Source: an uncultured Bacteroides sp. (GTDB lineage: Bacteria > Bacteroidota > Bacteroidia > Bacteroidales > Bacteroidaceae). Taken from it: a stretch of DNA of 64,000 nucleotides. The stretch spans positions 1 through 64,000 of the forward strand of contig CAMTOQ010000002.1 in NCBI GenBank assembly GCA_947074205.1, written 5' to 3'. Each line of letters opens with the position of its first letter. The stretch's first letter is position 1. Of the stretch, positions 54,785-64,000 are shown piece after piece. The notes below the pieces were generated by a model that was given only the letters and a program-made list of their open reading frames with translations, was not told where the DNA came from and ran no database searches. The position numbers and the translations under genes are program-made.

Positions 54785-55561
54785 ATGAAAACTAAGCAGG
54801 AAATTGTAGCAAATTGGCTACCTCGCTACACAAAGCGAAATCTAGAGGATTTTGGTGAGTACATCTTGTTGACGAACTTCAACAAGTATGTCGAAATATT
54901 TGCAGAGAAATTCAATGTGCCTATTCTAGGGCGTGATGCAAATATGATCTCTGCCTCAGCCGAGGGTATTACTATCATCAATTTTGGTATGGGTAGTGCC
55001 AATGCAGCTATTATAATGGACCTTCTAGGTGCCATCAAACCAAAAGCTTGCTTGTTTCTAGGCAAATGTGGTGGCATCGATAAGAAGAATAAATTAGGTG
55101 ACTTGATATTACCTATTGCTGCTATTCGCGGCGAAGGTACCTCTAATGACTATTTTCCACCCGAAGTACCGTCACTTCCAGCGTTTATGCTTCAGCGTGC
55201 TGTATCTTCTTCAATACGTGATAAAGGACGTGATTACTGGACGGGAACTGTTTATACTACCAACAGACGTATTTGGGAGCATGACGAGAAGTTTAAAGAG
55301 TATCTAAAAACTACTCGTGCTATGGCTGTAGATATGGAGACTGCCACATTATTTATCTGCGGTTTCGCTAATCACATTCCTACAGGCGCATTGCTTTTAG
55401 TGTCTGATCAACCTATGATTCCAGAGGGGGTGAAGACTGACAAAAGCGACACCATCGTAACGCAAAACTGGGTAGAGGAACACGTAGAGATTGGTATTGC
55501 TTCGATTAAAATGATTATTGAAGAGAAGAAAACAGTTCGCCACTTAAAATACGACTGGTAA
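54785..55561 (+). CDS. amn: AMP nucleosidase
   Basis: A 258-residue phosphorylase-fold enzyme splitting AMP into adenine and ribose 5-phosphate. MKTKQEIVANWLPRYTKR is the usual start of the short Bacteroidetes form, shorter than the roughly 480-residue E. coli enzyme because the N-terminal domain is absent. FGMGSANAAIIMDLLG, LFLGKCGGID and AVDMETATLFICG are the conserved phosphorylase elements. It is followed after 31 bases by holA. Confidence 0.9.
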   Translation: MKTKQEIVANWLPRYTKRNLEDFGEYILLTNFNKYVEIFAEKFNVPILGRDANMISASAEGITIINFGMGSANAAIIMDLLGAIKPKACLFLGKCGGIDKKNKLGDLILPIAAIRGEGTSNDYFPPEVPSLPAFMLQRAVSSSIRDKGRDYWTGTVYTTNRRIWEHDEKFKEYLKTTRAMAVDMETATLFICGFANHIPTGALLLVSDQPMIPEGVKTDKSDTIVTQNWVEEHVEIGIASIKMIIEEKKTVRHLKYDW

Positions 55562-55592
55562 ATACTTACCTAAATAACGCAAAACTATATCT

Positions 55593-56615
55593 ATGGCTAA
55601 AAAAGAACTGAGCTGTGATGAAATACTAAAGTCATTGCAGGCAAAGCAGTATTCACCCATCTATTATCTGATGGGTGAAGAATCTTATTATATAGACATT
55701 ATCAGTGATTACATTGCTAAAAATGTACTGAGTGACACCGAGAAGGAATTTAATCAACTCATTATGTATGGCGCCGATACTGATGTAGCCAGCGTTATTA
55801 GTGCCGCTAAACGCTATCCAATGATGGCAGACTATCAGGTAATAATAGTCAAAGAGGCGCAAGCAATAAATGGAAGTATTGACGATTTGGCATACTACCT
55901 GCAAAAGCCTCTAAATTCAACTATTCTTGTCTTCTGCCATAAACATGGTTCTTTAGATAGACGCAAGAAGATTCCTGCACTCATCGATAAGGCAGGGATG
56001 TTGTTCGAGTCCAAAAAGATAAAAGATAATCAACTAATTCCTTTTATAACATCATACCTTAAACGCAAAGGCGTAGATGCTGAATCTAAAGCATCTGAAA
56101 TGCTAGCCGAATTTGTAGGAGCAGATTTAAGCAGGCTAACTGGTGAATTGGATAAACTTGTGATTTCGCTTCCTACTGGAGTCAAAAGAATAACTCCTGA
56201 TCAGGTAGAGAAAAATATCGGTATCAGCAAAGACTACAACAACTTCGAATTAAAGAATGCTCTTGTGCAAAAAGACGCATTGAAAGCTTACAAAATAGTA
56301 AAATATTACGAAGAGAATCCCAAGAAAAACCCAATACAATTGGTTTTAGCTTCTCTTTTTTCTTTCTACTCTAATCTAATGTTGGCTTACTATGCGCCCG
56401 AAAAAACCGATCAAGGTGTAGCTGCATGGCTGGGTTTAAAATCGCCGTGGGCAGCAAAAGATTACCTTACTGCAATGCGTCAATACAATGGTGTAAAGAC
56501 GATGCAGATTATCGGTGAGATAAGAAATGCAGACGCACGATCTAAGGGCTTTGGTAATTCATCAGCTGAAGCTGGTGATATAATGCGCGAACTTCTGTTT
56601 AAGATTTTGAACTAA
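55593..56615 (+). CDS. holA: DNA polymerase III delta subunit
   Basis: A 340-residue clamp-loader subunit that opens the sliding clamp. Domains: AAA+-like N-terminal region with YYLMGEESYYIDIISDYIA and YPMMADYQVIIVKEAQ, a middle segment with FESKKIKDNQLIPFITSYLKRKG, and a C-terminal collar with ELKNALVQKDALKAYKIVKY. No Walker A is expected or seen. A strong terminator follows. Confidence 0.93.
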   Translation: MAKKELSCDEILKSLQAKQYSPIYYLMGEESYYIDIISDYIAKNVLSDTEKEFNQLIMYGADTDVASVISAAKRYPMMADYQVIIVKEAQAINGSIDDLAYYLQKPLNSTILVFCHKHGSLDRRKKIPALIDKAGMLFESKKIKDNQLIPFITSYLKRKGVDAESKASEMLAEFVGADLSRLTGELDKLVISLPTGVKRITPDQVEKNIGISKDYNNFELKNALVQKDALKAYKIVKYYEENPKKNPIQLVLASLFSFYSNLMLAYYAPEKTDQGVAAWLGLKSPWAAKDYLTAMRQYNGVKTMQIIGEIRNADARSKGFGNSSAEAGDIMRELLFKILN

Positions 56616-56702
56616 CTTTTACTCGTTCAGTTGCAAAAACACAACTTCGAGAATAATATCAGTTTTCTGGCCTGCAAAGGTCCATAAACTGATATTTAGA
56701 GG

Positions 56703-56750
56703 AATAATCCTCGCCACGTTTAATACCGTGGCGAGGATTATTTTTTTTTA
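56703..56750 (+). terminator. Terminator after holA
   Basis: A 16-bp perfect stem (56703-56718 with 56727-56742), loop TTTAATAC, then a run of T. Confidence 0.95.
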
Positions 56751-58059
56751 CAGTTTCATGTGCCTTATAAAGCCATTTATCGATATGAAGATACTGAAAT
56801 CAAATTCAGAAAAAAGAAAGCAAATGCGGACAAAGGCGCTAAGAAAATGTAAATGATCCTCAATTGATAAAGTCTCATATATTTACAATCTAAAGGAATT
56901 CCTCAGTCCATGTATAAAGAAGTCAGGAGAGCTGATATCGAGATTTTGTCTGCGTTTTAATTTATCATTTTGATAGTAATTTTGGTATTCCACTAATTTT
57001 TTATCAAACACGTTATTAGTATTTCCCAGGCACAAATATTCAAATATATCACACTCTTCACTTGTGCACTTAAGCAGAGTGACATAGAATGGCAATATTA
57101 ACATCAAAGAAATAACTATTTACAGCGTAGAAGAAAAATAAATAGCCTTTAGGTTTATATGGGACATATATCTGTAAGATTAAATTAATAACTAGAAGGG
57201 GAGGGCTATCTTCAATTATAAATGTTGCGCACTATTACTGAATGCTGAAGACGGCGATGTAAGTGCAATAAGCATGGCTATCCAACTTGGTGGCTAGCTG
57301 TTGCCAGGCTGCTGGCTATACGTGGTCAGTACGCTGAGCACAGCTTGCCACCAAACGATTCATCTATATACACTATAAGCATACAATTTCTTTTAGACAG
57401 GGAAAAATGGGAGAGTGTTCTAGAATTCCAAAAATACGACCAGATGTTAATGTGATCTTAAAAAATCGATTTTAAATGTTAACAGAGTATTAACACTTGA
57501 AATTCATTAATATTACTTCGAGCAAATTGAAATTTACCATCACGGCGTCGTAAATAACAAACTATTACTCATAGTTGAAAAAAGAGAAAATATTGTCTCA
57601 ATATTTCGTTGATTGAGGATTACAACCATTTACTTTCGTTATTTTATGACCAAAAATCCACTATAGTGTAAATGAAAATTACGTTCAAATACCTATTTTT
57701 TATAATTGTAATACCAGGCTATTTCTTAGTTTACATCTGTTATTTAACAAAGTGAATAACAATAAAGCCTGTATAAATAGTAGCTTTTTGGAGATTATAT
57801 TACTTATATTCAAGCAGATTAAAAACAGCATTAAACCTATAGTATAACTAATGTGTGAATAAAGCAAAAACGTAAATTATGCATACATACGTATGGCATT
57901 TTATAATTACATTAACAATTGATTTACTGATACTTAATATCCATATATCAAAGTTATACTACAATCTACTAATAAGACATATACATTTGTTAAGCCTTGC
58001 GTTAATAACAAACGCAAATATGCGAATTACAAATGAAAAGTATGTATTACATCTGTATA
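56751..58059. other. Gene-poor AT-rich region
   Basis: About 1.3 kb with no gene I can support. Short open frames exist (a 74-codon reverse frame at 56883-57107 and a 71-codon forward frame at 57879-58094), but their composition looks like random AT-rich sequence. The only clear structure is the hairpin at 57287-57355, in a local G+C-richer patch (about 57200-57360). It may be a decayed element, or may hold an untranslated RNA. Confidence 0.5.
57287..57355. other. Long structured inverted repeat in the gene-poor region
   Basis: TTGGTGGCTAGCTG (57287-57300) pairs with CAGCTTGCCACCAA (57341-57354) at 13 of 14 positions; inside it GCCAG/CTGGC (57303-57316) can form a second small stem. A multi-branched RNA is possible. 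No T-run follows. Confidence 0.5.
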
Positions 58060-58091
58060 TTTGCATTTGTGATTTTAATTTATTACCTTTG
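58060..58091 (+). promoter_or_regulatory. Promoter of the XRE-type regulator gene
   Basis: TTTG (58060-58063), 20 bases, TACCTTTG (58084-58091). The coding start is 77 bases after the -7 box, leaving a leader of about 70 bases. Confidence 0.65.
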
Positions 58092-58167
58092 TAAATATTA
58101 CAATTTTAAGATCTTGTATACTATAAATTCACGTATAAAATTATTACCTATCTAATTTTTACCACTT

Positions 58168-58623
58168 ATGGACATAAAAGACAGGATAAAAAAGCTCATG
58201 GACCACGAGCAAATGACAGCCGTAGCGTTTGCAGATAGTATTGGGGTTTCTCAAGCAACCATTTCGCACACATTGGGTGATAGAAACAAGTATCCTAGCA
58301 CAGATTTTATCATGCGCCTACATAATAAATATAAATACATCAACCTCAACTGGCTGATAACAGGCGAAGGTGAAATGATAAATAGTAATACAAAACCCCA
58401 TCTCGAAAAGCCTACCCCATCGCTATTCGGTGATGAGTTAGTTTTCAGCAACCCTCGCGAGACGGGCGTAAAACCGCGATTTAAAGAAGCAGCAACGGAA
58501 GAGAAGCTCGATAACAACAATATCAATGGTATTGACTTAAAAAACTGTGCTGCAAAGAAGATCACCGAGATTCGCGTTTTTTTTGATGACAACACTTACG
58601 AAATCTTTAAACCAGAAAAATAG
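58168..58623 (+). CDS. XRE-type helix-turn-helix regulator
   Basis: A 151-residue DNA-binding protein. The N-terminal helix-turn-helix (about 5-65) reads DRIKKLMDHEQMTAVAFADS then IGVSQATISHTLGDRNKYPS and NLNWLITGEGEM, typical of small chromosomal XRE proteins in Bacteroidetes. The C-terminal half is charged and ends with a short beta segment (KKITEIRVFFDDNTYEIFKP). No phage genes surround it. It is followed by the pyrimidine genes; regulation of these is possible but unproven. Confidence 0.85.
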   Translation: MDIKDRIKKLMDHEQMTAVAFADSIGVSQATISHTLGDRNKYPSTDFIMRLHNKYKYINLNWLITGEGEMINSNTKPHLEKPTPSLFGDELVFSNPRETGVKPRFKEAATEEKLDNNNINGIDLKNCAAKKITEIRVFFDDNTYEIFKPEK

Positions 58624-58637
58624 CTGCTGCTAGATTC

Positions 58638-58667
58638 ATTGTTATAACTGTTTCGGTCGTATCTTTG
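58638..58667 (+). promoter_or_regulatory. Promoter of pyrK-pyrD
   Basis: ATTG (58638-58641), 18 bases, TATCTTTG (58660-58667), 33 bases before the pyrK start. Confidence 0.6.
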
Positions 58668-58700
58668 CAATCAATAAACTACGAATAGAGTTTCTACAAA

Positions 58701-59477
58701 ATGAAAAAATTTATTTTAGACCTGCAGGTTAGCGATAACATTAAGGTGCATGCAAACTATGCTCTCTTAAAGTTAACCCATGCAGAAGCCCTTCCGGAAA
58801 TGCTTCCAGGACAATTTGCTGAGTTGCGCGTTGATGGCTCTCCAAGCACTTATCTTCGCAGACCTATTTCAATCAACTACGTAGATAGAGCCAAAAATGA
58901 AGTATGGTTCTTGATCCAAACTATTGGCGAAGGCACTCGACAATTAGCCGGTACTCCTATAGGAGGCGTTATCAATGTTATACTGCCACTAGGAAGTGGC
59001 TTTTCTATTCCTGAAAACAGCACAACCAAAGCTCTTTTGATTGGTGGTGGCGTAGGCACTGCTCCTATGCTCTATTTAGGCGAAAAATTGGCCTTAAATG
59101 GCATTAAACCAACATTCTTGCTTGGCGCCCGCACCGCAAATGATCTTCTAGAACTAGAAGATTTCGCTAAAATTGGAGAGGTTTACACAACTACCGAGGA
59201 TGGCAGCCATGGCGAAAAGGGTTATGTGACTCAGCACTCTTTACTTAACGATCAGCAGTTCGATATCATCTACACCTGCGGCCCTAAGCCCATGATGATG
59301 TCTGTAGCTAAATATGCACATGCTCAGGGCATTGAATGCGAAGCGTCATTGGAAAACACTATGGCATGCGGTGTTGGAGCATGCTTGTGCTGTGTAGAAG
59401 AGACCAAAGAAGGCAATTTATGTGTTTGCAAAGAAGGACCGGTATTTAATATAAAAAGACTATTATGGCAGAACTAA
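58701..59477 (+). CDS. pyrK: Dihydroorotate dehydrogenase electron-transfer subunit
   Basis: A 258-residue flavoprotein that passes electrons from dihydroorotate oxidation to NAD. FAD-binding RRPISINYV near 53-61, the NAD-binding [18 protein letters not shown], and a C-terminal 2Fe-2S site with cysteines in [14 protein letters not shown] and LCVCKEG. It overlaps pyrD by 13 bases, which fits the heterotetrameric class 1B enzyme. Confidence 0.95.
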   Translation: MKKFILDLQVSDNIKVHANYALLKLTHAEALPEMLPGQFAELRVDGSPSTYLRRPISINYVDRAKNEVWFLIQTIGEGTRQLAGTPIGGVINVILPLGSGFSIPENSTTKALLIGGGVGTAPMLYLGEKLALNGIKPTFLLGARTANDLLELEDFAKIGEVYTTTEDGSHGEKGYVTQHSLLNDQQFDIIYTCGPKPMMMSVAKYAHAQGIECEASLENTMACGVGACLCCVEETKEGNLCVCKEGPVFNIKRLLWQN

Positions 59478-60376
59478 AAGTAAATATAGGAAGTCTGGAG
59501 CTCAAAAACCCAGTCATGACTGCCTCTGGCACATTTGGTTATGGCGAGGAGTTTGCCGATTTTATCGATATCTCACAGATTGGTGGCATTATCGTTAAAG
59601 GCACTACACTCAATCACCGTGAAGGAAATCCTTACCCACGTATGGCCGAAACCCCTATGGGGATGCTTAACGCTGTAGGATTACAAAACAAAGGCGCAGA
59701 CTACTTTGTAAAAGAGATTTATCCTCGTATTAAGGATATCAAAACAAATATGATTGTCAATGTTTCCGGTTCGGCCATTGAAGATTATGTACGTACAGCT
59801 GAGATCATCAACGAGCTTGACCATATACCAGCCATCGAACTCAACATCTCTTGCCCTAACGTAAAACAGGGAGGTATGGCTTTTGGTGTGACTTGTAGCG
59901 GTGCCGCAGAAGTTGTAAAAGCAGTGCGTTCAGTTTACAAAAAGACACTTATCGTAAAGCTGTCTCCCAACGTTACTGACATTACAGAAATAGCTCGTGC
60001 AGCAGAAGCTAATGGTGCAGATAGTGTTTCTTTAATTAATACACTTTTAGGCATGGCAGTCGATGCAGAAAAACGCCGTCCCATTCTTTCAACGGTGACA
60101 GGTGGCATGTCGGGGGCTGCTGTAAAACCAATTGCATTACGCATGGTTTGGCAAGTAAGCAAAGCAGTAAAAATTCCTATCATTGGACTAGGTGGTATTT
60201 CAAACTGGAAAGATGCTGTAGAGTTTATGCTTGCAGGTGCCACCGCCATCCAAATTGGTACAGCAAACTTTATAGATCCTACTGTAACACTTAAAGTCAG
60301 AGATGGTATAAATAATTACTTAGATCGACATGGCTATAGTTCGGTGCAGGAGATTATTGGCGCGCTAGAGGTATAG
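59465..60376 (+). CDS. pyrD: Dihydroorotate dehydrogenase, class 1B catalytic subunit
   Basis: A 303-residue FMN TIM barrel oxidising dihydroorotate to orotate in pyrimidine synthesis. The class 1 catalytic cysteine is in [16 protein letters not shown]-binding lysine in [11 protein letters not shown], and phosphate-binding [19 protein letters not shown]. The adjacent pyrK gene confirms class 1B. Confidence 0.96.
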   Translation: MAELKVNIGSLELKNPVMTASGTFGYGEEFADFIDISQIGGIIVKGTTLNHREGNPYPRMAETPMGMLNAVGLQNKGADYFVKEIYPRIKDIKTNMIVNVSGSAIEDYVRTAEIINELDHIPAIELNISCPNVKQGGMAFGVTCSGAAEVVKAVRSVYKKTLIVKLSPNVTDITEIARAAEANGADSVSLINTLLGMAVDAEKRRPILSTVTGGMSGAAVKPIALRMVWQVSKAVKIPIIGLGGISNWKDAVEFMLAGATAIQIGTANFIDPTVTLKVRDGINNYLDRHGYSSVQEIIGALEV

Positions 60377-60535
60377 TAAAAAACATCAATACCCCATTCG
60401 CACTTAAAACGCACACAAATTGTCACATAGCGAACAAATACGACTATCGGCAAATATCTTATACTCCATTTATTAGCGTTTCGAAAAGATTTACATATTT
60501 ATTTCTCAACAACGAAACCTATTATTTGTTTATTC

Positions 60536-60570
60536 AAAAGGGCACTCTTCGCAAAAAAGAGTGCCTTTTT
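60536..60570 (+). terminator. Terminator between pyrD and rhaB
   Basis: AAAAGGGCACTCTT (60536-60549) pairs with 60557-60570, one G-U pair, with the T-run at the end. The 387-base gap holds, besides this, only the -7 box at 60695. Confidence 0.85.
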
Positions 60571-60694
60571 AATTTATATTTACACATTATTCTACATTGC
60601 CTCCATAAGCGGCACTCAGAGCAAACTCATGTTATTTATCAAAAAACAGATGTTTTGTATCAAAAAGCACATTACAACTCTCCACATCAACTAT

Positions 60695-60702
60695 TATTTT
60701 TG
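60695..60702 (+). promoter_or_regulatory. -7 box of the rhamnose operon
   Basis: TATTTTTG fits TAnnTTTG, 61 bases before the rhaB start; no -33 TTTG, so an activator may be needed. Confidence 0.45.
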
Positions 60703-60763
60703 CCCCAACGAAAAACATTAGATTGTCATCAATCTAGATAATCACTAAATAATAGTATTAACC

Positions 60764-62236
60764 ATGAGACACACTTTTTTTGCCGTAGACCTTGGTGCAA
60801 CAAGTGGCCGTACCATTTTGGCCTCACTTACCGAGAAAGGCATTGAACTCGAAGAAGTCAACCGTTTTCCTAATCACCTAATAGATATAAACGGACACAC
60901 CTACTGGGATATCAACGAACTTTATCGACACATCATTGAAGGGATGAAAATTGTTGCAGGACGCAACATTGCAATCGACTCAATCGGCATTGATACATGG
61001 GGAGTAGACTTTGTGTGTATCGGTAAGGATGGACATCTACTGCGTCAGCCCTATGCATATCGCGACGCTCACACCAATGGGGCACCTGAAGAGTTCTTCA
61101 AAAAAGTACCACGTGATGAAGTTTATCAAATTACCGGAATTCAGGTAATGAACTTCAATTCGCTATACCAGCTAGATACTATGCGCCGCAACAATGATAG
61201 TGCACTAGAAGCTGCGGACAAGATTGCATTTATGCCAGATGCTTTGAGCTATATGCTTACCGGCAATCTAGTAACTGAATATACAATTGCTAGCACTTCG
61301 CAAATGCTTGACGCAAAGACTCAACGTTTCTCTGCTCGACTTCTTGACACTATTGGTCTTAAAGAAGAGAATTTTGGAAAGTTTGTTTTCCCTGGCGAGA
61401 CTATTGGTATCCTTACTCCCGAAGTACAGAAAGAGACTGGTCTTGGTTCAATCCCTGTAGTAGCAGTTGCAGGTCACGATACCGGATCGGCTGTTGCTGC
61501 AGTTCCTGCACTGGACAAGAACTTCGCCTATCTAAGCAGTGGAACATGGTCTCTTATCGGTATTGAAACCGAAGAAGCTGTAATCAACGATGAAACTGCA
61601 CGTTTAAACTTTACCAACGAAGGAGGTAGCGGAGGCACAATTCGCCTACTTAAAAACATCTGCGGCATGTGGTTACTAGAGCGCTGTCGTAAAGAGTGGC
61701 CCGAAAGATCTTATCCTGAATTGATAGCTGAAGCCCAAGCTTGCGAACCATTCCGCAGTTTAATCAATCCCGATGATGCTATTTTTGCTAATCCTGCATC
61801 AATGGTAGATGCTATTTGCGAATACTGCAAATCGACAGGACAGCCTATTCCAGAGTCACAAGGTCAGTTCACACGCTGTATATTCGAAAGCCTTGCGTTA
61901 CGCTACAAGGAAGTCTTAGAAGATTTGCAAAAGCTTAGCGCCAACCCTATCGAGACATTGCATATCATCGGTGGAGGTAGTCGCAACGCTCTTTTAAATC
62001 AATTTACAGCTGACGCTATCGGCATTAAAGTTGTTGCAGGGCCATCAGAAGCAACTGCCATTGGCAATGTGATGGTTCAAGCGATGGCTACCGGCGTGGT
62101 AGACGGCATCCCCGCGATGCGAAAGTTGATTGATAGTTCAATCCCATTGAGTACTTATTTAGCCAACCATACGTCTGTATGGGAAAATGCATATACCAAT
62201 TTTAAAAAATATAGCCATGAAAGAAGAATTAATTAA
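60764..62236 (+). CDS. rhaB: L-rhamnulokinase
   Basis: A 490-residue FGGY-family kinase phosphorylating L-rhamnulose. Phosphate loop FFAVDLGATSGRTILA at 5-20; DSIGIDTWGVDFVCI and QPYAYRDAHTNG are rhamnulokinase-specific; the C-terminal ATP-site IIGGGSRNALLNQFTADAIG is complete. It overlaps rhaA by 20 bases. Confidence 0.96.
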   Translation: MRHTFFAVDLGATSGRTILASLTEKGIELEEVNRFPNHLIDINGHTYWDINELYRHIIEGMKIVAGRNIAIDSIGIDTWGVDFVCIGKDGHLLRQPYAYRDAHTNGAPEEFFKKVPRDEVYQITGIQVMNFNSLYQLDTMRRNNDSALEAADKIAFMPDALSYMLTGNLVTEYTIASTSQMLDAKTQRFSARLLDTIGLKEENFGKFVFPGETIGILTPEVQKETGLGSIPVVAVAGHDTGSAVAAVPALDKNFAYLSSGTWSLIGIETEEAVINDETARLNFTNEGGSGGTIRLLKNICGMWLLERCRKEWPERSYPELIAEAQACEPFRSLINPDDAIFANPASMVDAICEYCKSTGQPIPESQGQFTRCIFESLALRYKEVLEDLQKLSANPIETLHIIGGGSRNALLNQFTADAIGIKVVAGPSEATAIGNVMVQAMATGVVDGIPAMRKLIDSSIPLSTYLANHTSVWENAYTNFKKYSHERRIN

Positions 62237-63470
62237 AAAAGCGTATGAAATAGCGGTTGAGCGCTACGCTGCTGTAGGTGTTGATGTAGAAAAAGCAATG
62301 GAACGTTTGCAAAACATCCAATTATCTTTGCATTGCTGGCAAGCTGACGACGTAGCAGGTTTCGAATGTGCTGATGGTGAACTATCAGGAGGTATTCAAG
62401 CTACAGGTAACTATCCAGGTAAAGCTCGCAACATGGATGAGCTTCGCCAAGATATCCTTAAAGCTACAAGCATGATTCCTGGAAAACATCGTTTAAACCT
62501 TCACGCTATCTATGGTGACTTCAACGGTGAAGTAGTAGACCGCGACCAGGTAGAACCAAAACACTTCAGAACATGGATGGAATGGGCTAAAGAAAACGAT
62601 ATGAAACTTGACTTCAACTCATCATCTTTCTCGCACCCATTGAGCGGAAGCCTTTCTTTGTCTAACCCAGACGAAAAAATCCGCCAATTCTGGATTGAAC
62701 ATACTAAACGTTGTCGTAACATCGCCAACGAAATGGGTAAATTCCAAGGTGATCCTTGTATCATGAACCTTTGGGTGCACGATGGCAGCAAAGACCAAAC
62801 AGTATGCCGTATGAAATACCGTGAGTTGCTAAAAGACTCTTTGGACCAGATTTTCGAAACAGAATACGCAGACATGAAAGACTGTATCGAATCAAAAGTA
62901 TTTGGTATTGGTCTTGAAAGTTACACTGTAGGTTCTAATGACTTCTATATCGGTTATGGTGTAAGCCGCAACAAGATGATTACTCTTGACACAGGTCACT
63001 TCCATCCAACAGAAAGCGTAGCAGACAAAATCTCTTCACTTTTGCTTTATACTCCAGAAATCATGCTACACGTGAGCCGTCCAGTACGTTGGGATAGCGA
63101 CCACGTAACAATCATGAACGACGAAACACTAGAGTTGGCGAAAGAGATCGTTCGTTGCGATGCATTGGATCGTGTACATATTGGTCTTGACTACTTTGAT
63201 GCTAGCATCAATCGTATCGGCGCTTATATTGTTGGTAGCCGCGCTACACAAAAATGTATGATGCAAGCTTTGCTTGAACCACTAGAAAAACTTCGCGAAT
63301 ACGAAGCTAATGATCAACTTTTCGAAAGACTAGCATTGCTAGAAGAATCAAAATCATTGCCTTGGAATGCGGTGTGGGATATGTTCTGCTTAAGAAACAA
63401 TGTGCCAGTTGGCAACGAGTTTATTGCTGAAGTAGAGAAATACGAAGCAGAGGTAACGTCAAAACGCTAA
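62217..63470 (+). CDS. rhaA: L-rhamnose isomerase
   Basis: A 417-residue TIM-barrel metalloenzyme converting L-rhamnose to L-rhamnulose. Conserved stretches: LSLHCWQADDVAGFE, HRLNLHAIYGDFNG, LDFNSSSFSHPLSG, NLWVHDGSKD and the metal site in LDTGHFHPTESVADK. I start at 62217 (MKEELIKKAYEIA); ten upstream codons lie inside rhaB. Stop followed at once by an 11-bp array. Confidence 0.97.
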   Translation: MKEELIKKAYEIAVERYAAVGVDVEKAMERLQNIQLSLHCWQADDVAGFECADGELSGGIQATGNYPGKARNMDELRQDILKATSMIPGKHRLNLHAIYGDFNGEVVDRDQVEPKHFRTWMEWAKENDMKLDFNSSSFSHPLSGSLSLSNPDEKIRQFWIEHTKRCRNIANEMGKFQGDPCIMNLWVHDGSKDQTVCRMKYRELLKDSLDQIFETEYADMKDCIESKVFGIGLESYTVGSNDFYIGYGVSRNKMITLDTGHFHPTESVADKISSLLLYTPEIMLHVSRPVRWDSDHVTIMNDETLELAKEIVRCDALDRVHIGLDYFDASINRIGAYIVGSRATQKCMMQALLEPLEKLREYEANDQLFERLALLEESKSLPWNAVWDMFCLRNNVPVGNEFIAEVEKYEAEVTSKR

Positions 63471-63499
63471 TTAACTACTATTTAAATACCATTTAAACG
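63467..63499 (+). repeat. 11-bp TTTAAA array, 3 units
   Basis: GCTAATTAACT (weak, includes the rhaA stop), ACTATTTAAAT and ACCATTTAAAC in exact register; the array ends 3 bases before the rhaT start codon, so it fills the whole rhaA-rhaT gap. Confidence 0.65.
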
Positions 63500-63502
63500 C
63501 CA

Positions 63503-64000
63503 TGAACACACTATTAGGGCTTATCATTATCGCCATAGGGAGCTTTGGGCAAAGTAGTTCTTATGTACCCATTAACAAAGTAAAGAATTGGTCGTGGGAA
63601 AACTTCTGGTTAACACAAGGCATCTTTGCTTGGTTAGTATTTCCATTTCTTGGCTCATTGCTAGCCGTTTCTGACGGAGCCAGCATCTTCGATCTTTGGT
63701 CTGCTGGAGGAGCGCTAGGCTCATTCTTCTACGGCACTCTTTGGGGAATAGGAGGACTCACATTTGGGTTAAGTATGCGTTACTTAGGTGTCGCACTCGG
63801 TCAAAGTATTTCACTCGGCACATGTGCCGCATTTGGAACACTGTTTCCCGCATTATTTGCAGGAGATGATCTTTTCCATGGCGAAGGATTGATGCTTCTT
63901 ATAGGTGTTTGTATCACGTTGGCAGGTATTGCTACAATTGGATATGCAGGAAGTCTTCGCTCGAAAAACATGTCGGATGAGGATAAAAAAGCTGCAGTGA
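63503..64000 (+). CDS. rhaT: L-rhamnose:proton symporter, cut by the window end
   Basis: The first 160 or so residues of a RhaT-type permease: MNTLLGLIIIAIGSF, then YVPINKVKNWSWENFW, GIFAWLVFPFLGSLLA and GLSMRYLGVALGQSISLGTC. Family proteins have about 340 residues with ten helices, so roughly half is present. It completes the set rhaB-rhaA-rhaT. My frame count does not close cleanly at the G run near 63538-63541, so a one-base slip there, in my reading or in the sequence, cannot be excluded. Confidence 0.85.

Noticed and set aside
56883..57107. Reverse-strand open frame of 74 codons in the gene-poor region
   Set aside because: No recognisable domain, no promoter box, composition like random AT-rich sequence; possible remnant but not supportable as a gene.
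57280..57355. Possible integron attC-like site (ATCCAAC followed by a long imperfect inverted repeat)
   Set aside because: The left box fits RYYYAAC, but the right arm lacks the matching GTTRRRY, and no integrase or cassette-like gene is present.
57879..58094. Forward open frame of 71 codons
   Set aside because: Rich in Ile, Leu, Tyr and His as expected from AT-rich noise, and it overlaps the promoter of the XRE-type gene.
58168..58623. Phage repressor
   Set aside because: The helix-turn-helix resembles phage repressors, but no integrase, attachment site or structural phage gene is in the window.
60526..60741. Forward open frame of 71 codons before rhaB
   Set aside because: It runs through a perfect terminator hairpin and the rhamnose promoter box.

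Overview
The window looks like chromosome from a Bacteroidales bacterium, most likely Bacteroides or a close relative. The evidence is a SusC/SusD outer-membrane pair, promoters of the Bacteroidetes type (TTTG, about 19 bases, then TAnnTTTG), almost no Shine-Dalgarno sequences, low G+C, and gene blocks familiar from that genus: gnd-zwf-pgl, regulator-xylB-xylA-xylE, pyrK-pyrD, rhaB-rhaA-rhaT and a NIF3/zinc-ribbon pair. The species cannot be named from sequence reading alone. I see no rRNA genes, CRISPR array, transposase, integrase or prophage.

Layout. 1-700: a small reverse-strand DUF6078 gene. 914-9117: a tight operon with a TonB-dependent SusC-like receptor, a SusD-like lipoprotein, a periplasmic metal or chelate binding lipoprotein, a FecCD-type permease, an ABC ATPase and a TrmO/FmdE-like fusion. 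9267-18660: urease subunits ureABC, accessory genes ureE, F, G and D, a urea channel, an MFS transporter and an AmtB ammonium transporter. 18988-27100: pyruvate phosphate dikinase, the AmmeMemoRadiSam pair, a double acetyltransferase, a DUF445 protein and tRNA-Lys(CTT). 27167-34643: a WG-repeat protein, the oxidative pentose phosphate operon, a Met-rich membrane protein, a PAP2 phosphatase and fabD. 35132-46263: a Nudix-type regulator with the xylose operon, pectate lyase and polygalacturonase, a frameshifted hydrolase, an AraC regulator and a drug/metabolite exporter. 46352-56615: a NIF3 protein and its zinc-ribbon partner, a tripartite RND pump, an orphan HsdR-N-like protein, AMP nucleosidase and holA. 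56616-58167: a gene-poor stretch. 58168-64000: an XRE regulator, pyrK-pyrD and the rhamnose genes, the last cut by the window end.

The most notable locus is 914-18660. Read as a unit it looks like a urea-nitrogen salvage island: urea enters through the channel, urease releases ammonia and AmtB handles ammonium. The upstream receptor/ABC operon would supply the nickel that urease needs. Using a SusC/SusD pair, normally a glycan importer, as the outer-membrane gate of a metal-chelate importer, together with a TrmO-FmdE fusion whose metal motif has decayed, is the best candidate here for an undescribed system. The nickel assignment is inference from context.

The sequence also carries an unexplained intergenic signal: tandem arrays of an 11-bp unit, consensus ANTNTTTAAAY, at six well-separated places, always in the same orientation and in exact 11-bp register. 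Other points include operator-like repeats before the xylose regulator, two palindromes before ureA, and a dispersed CTGC/GCAG-rich repeat at two sites.
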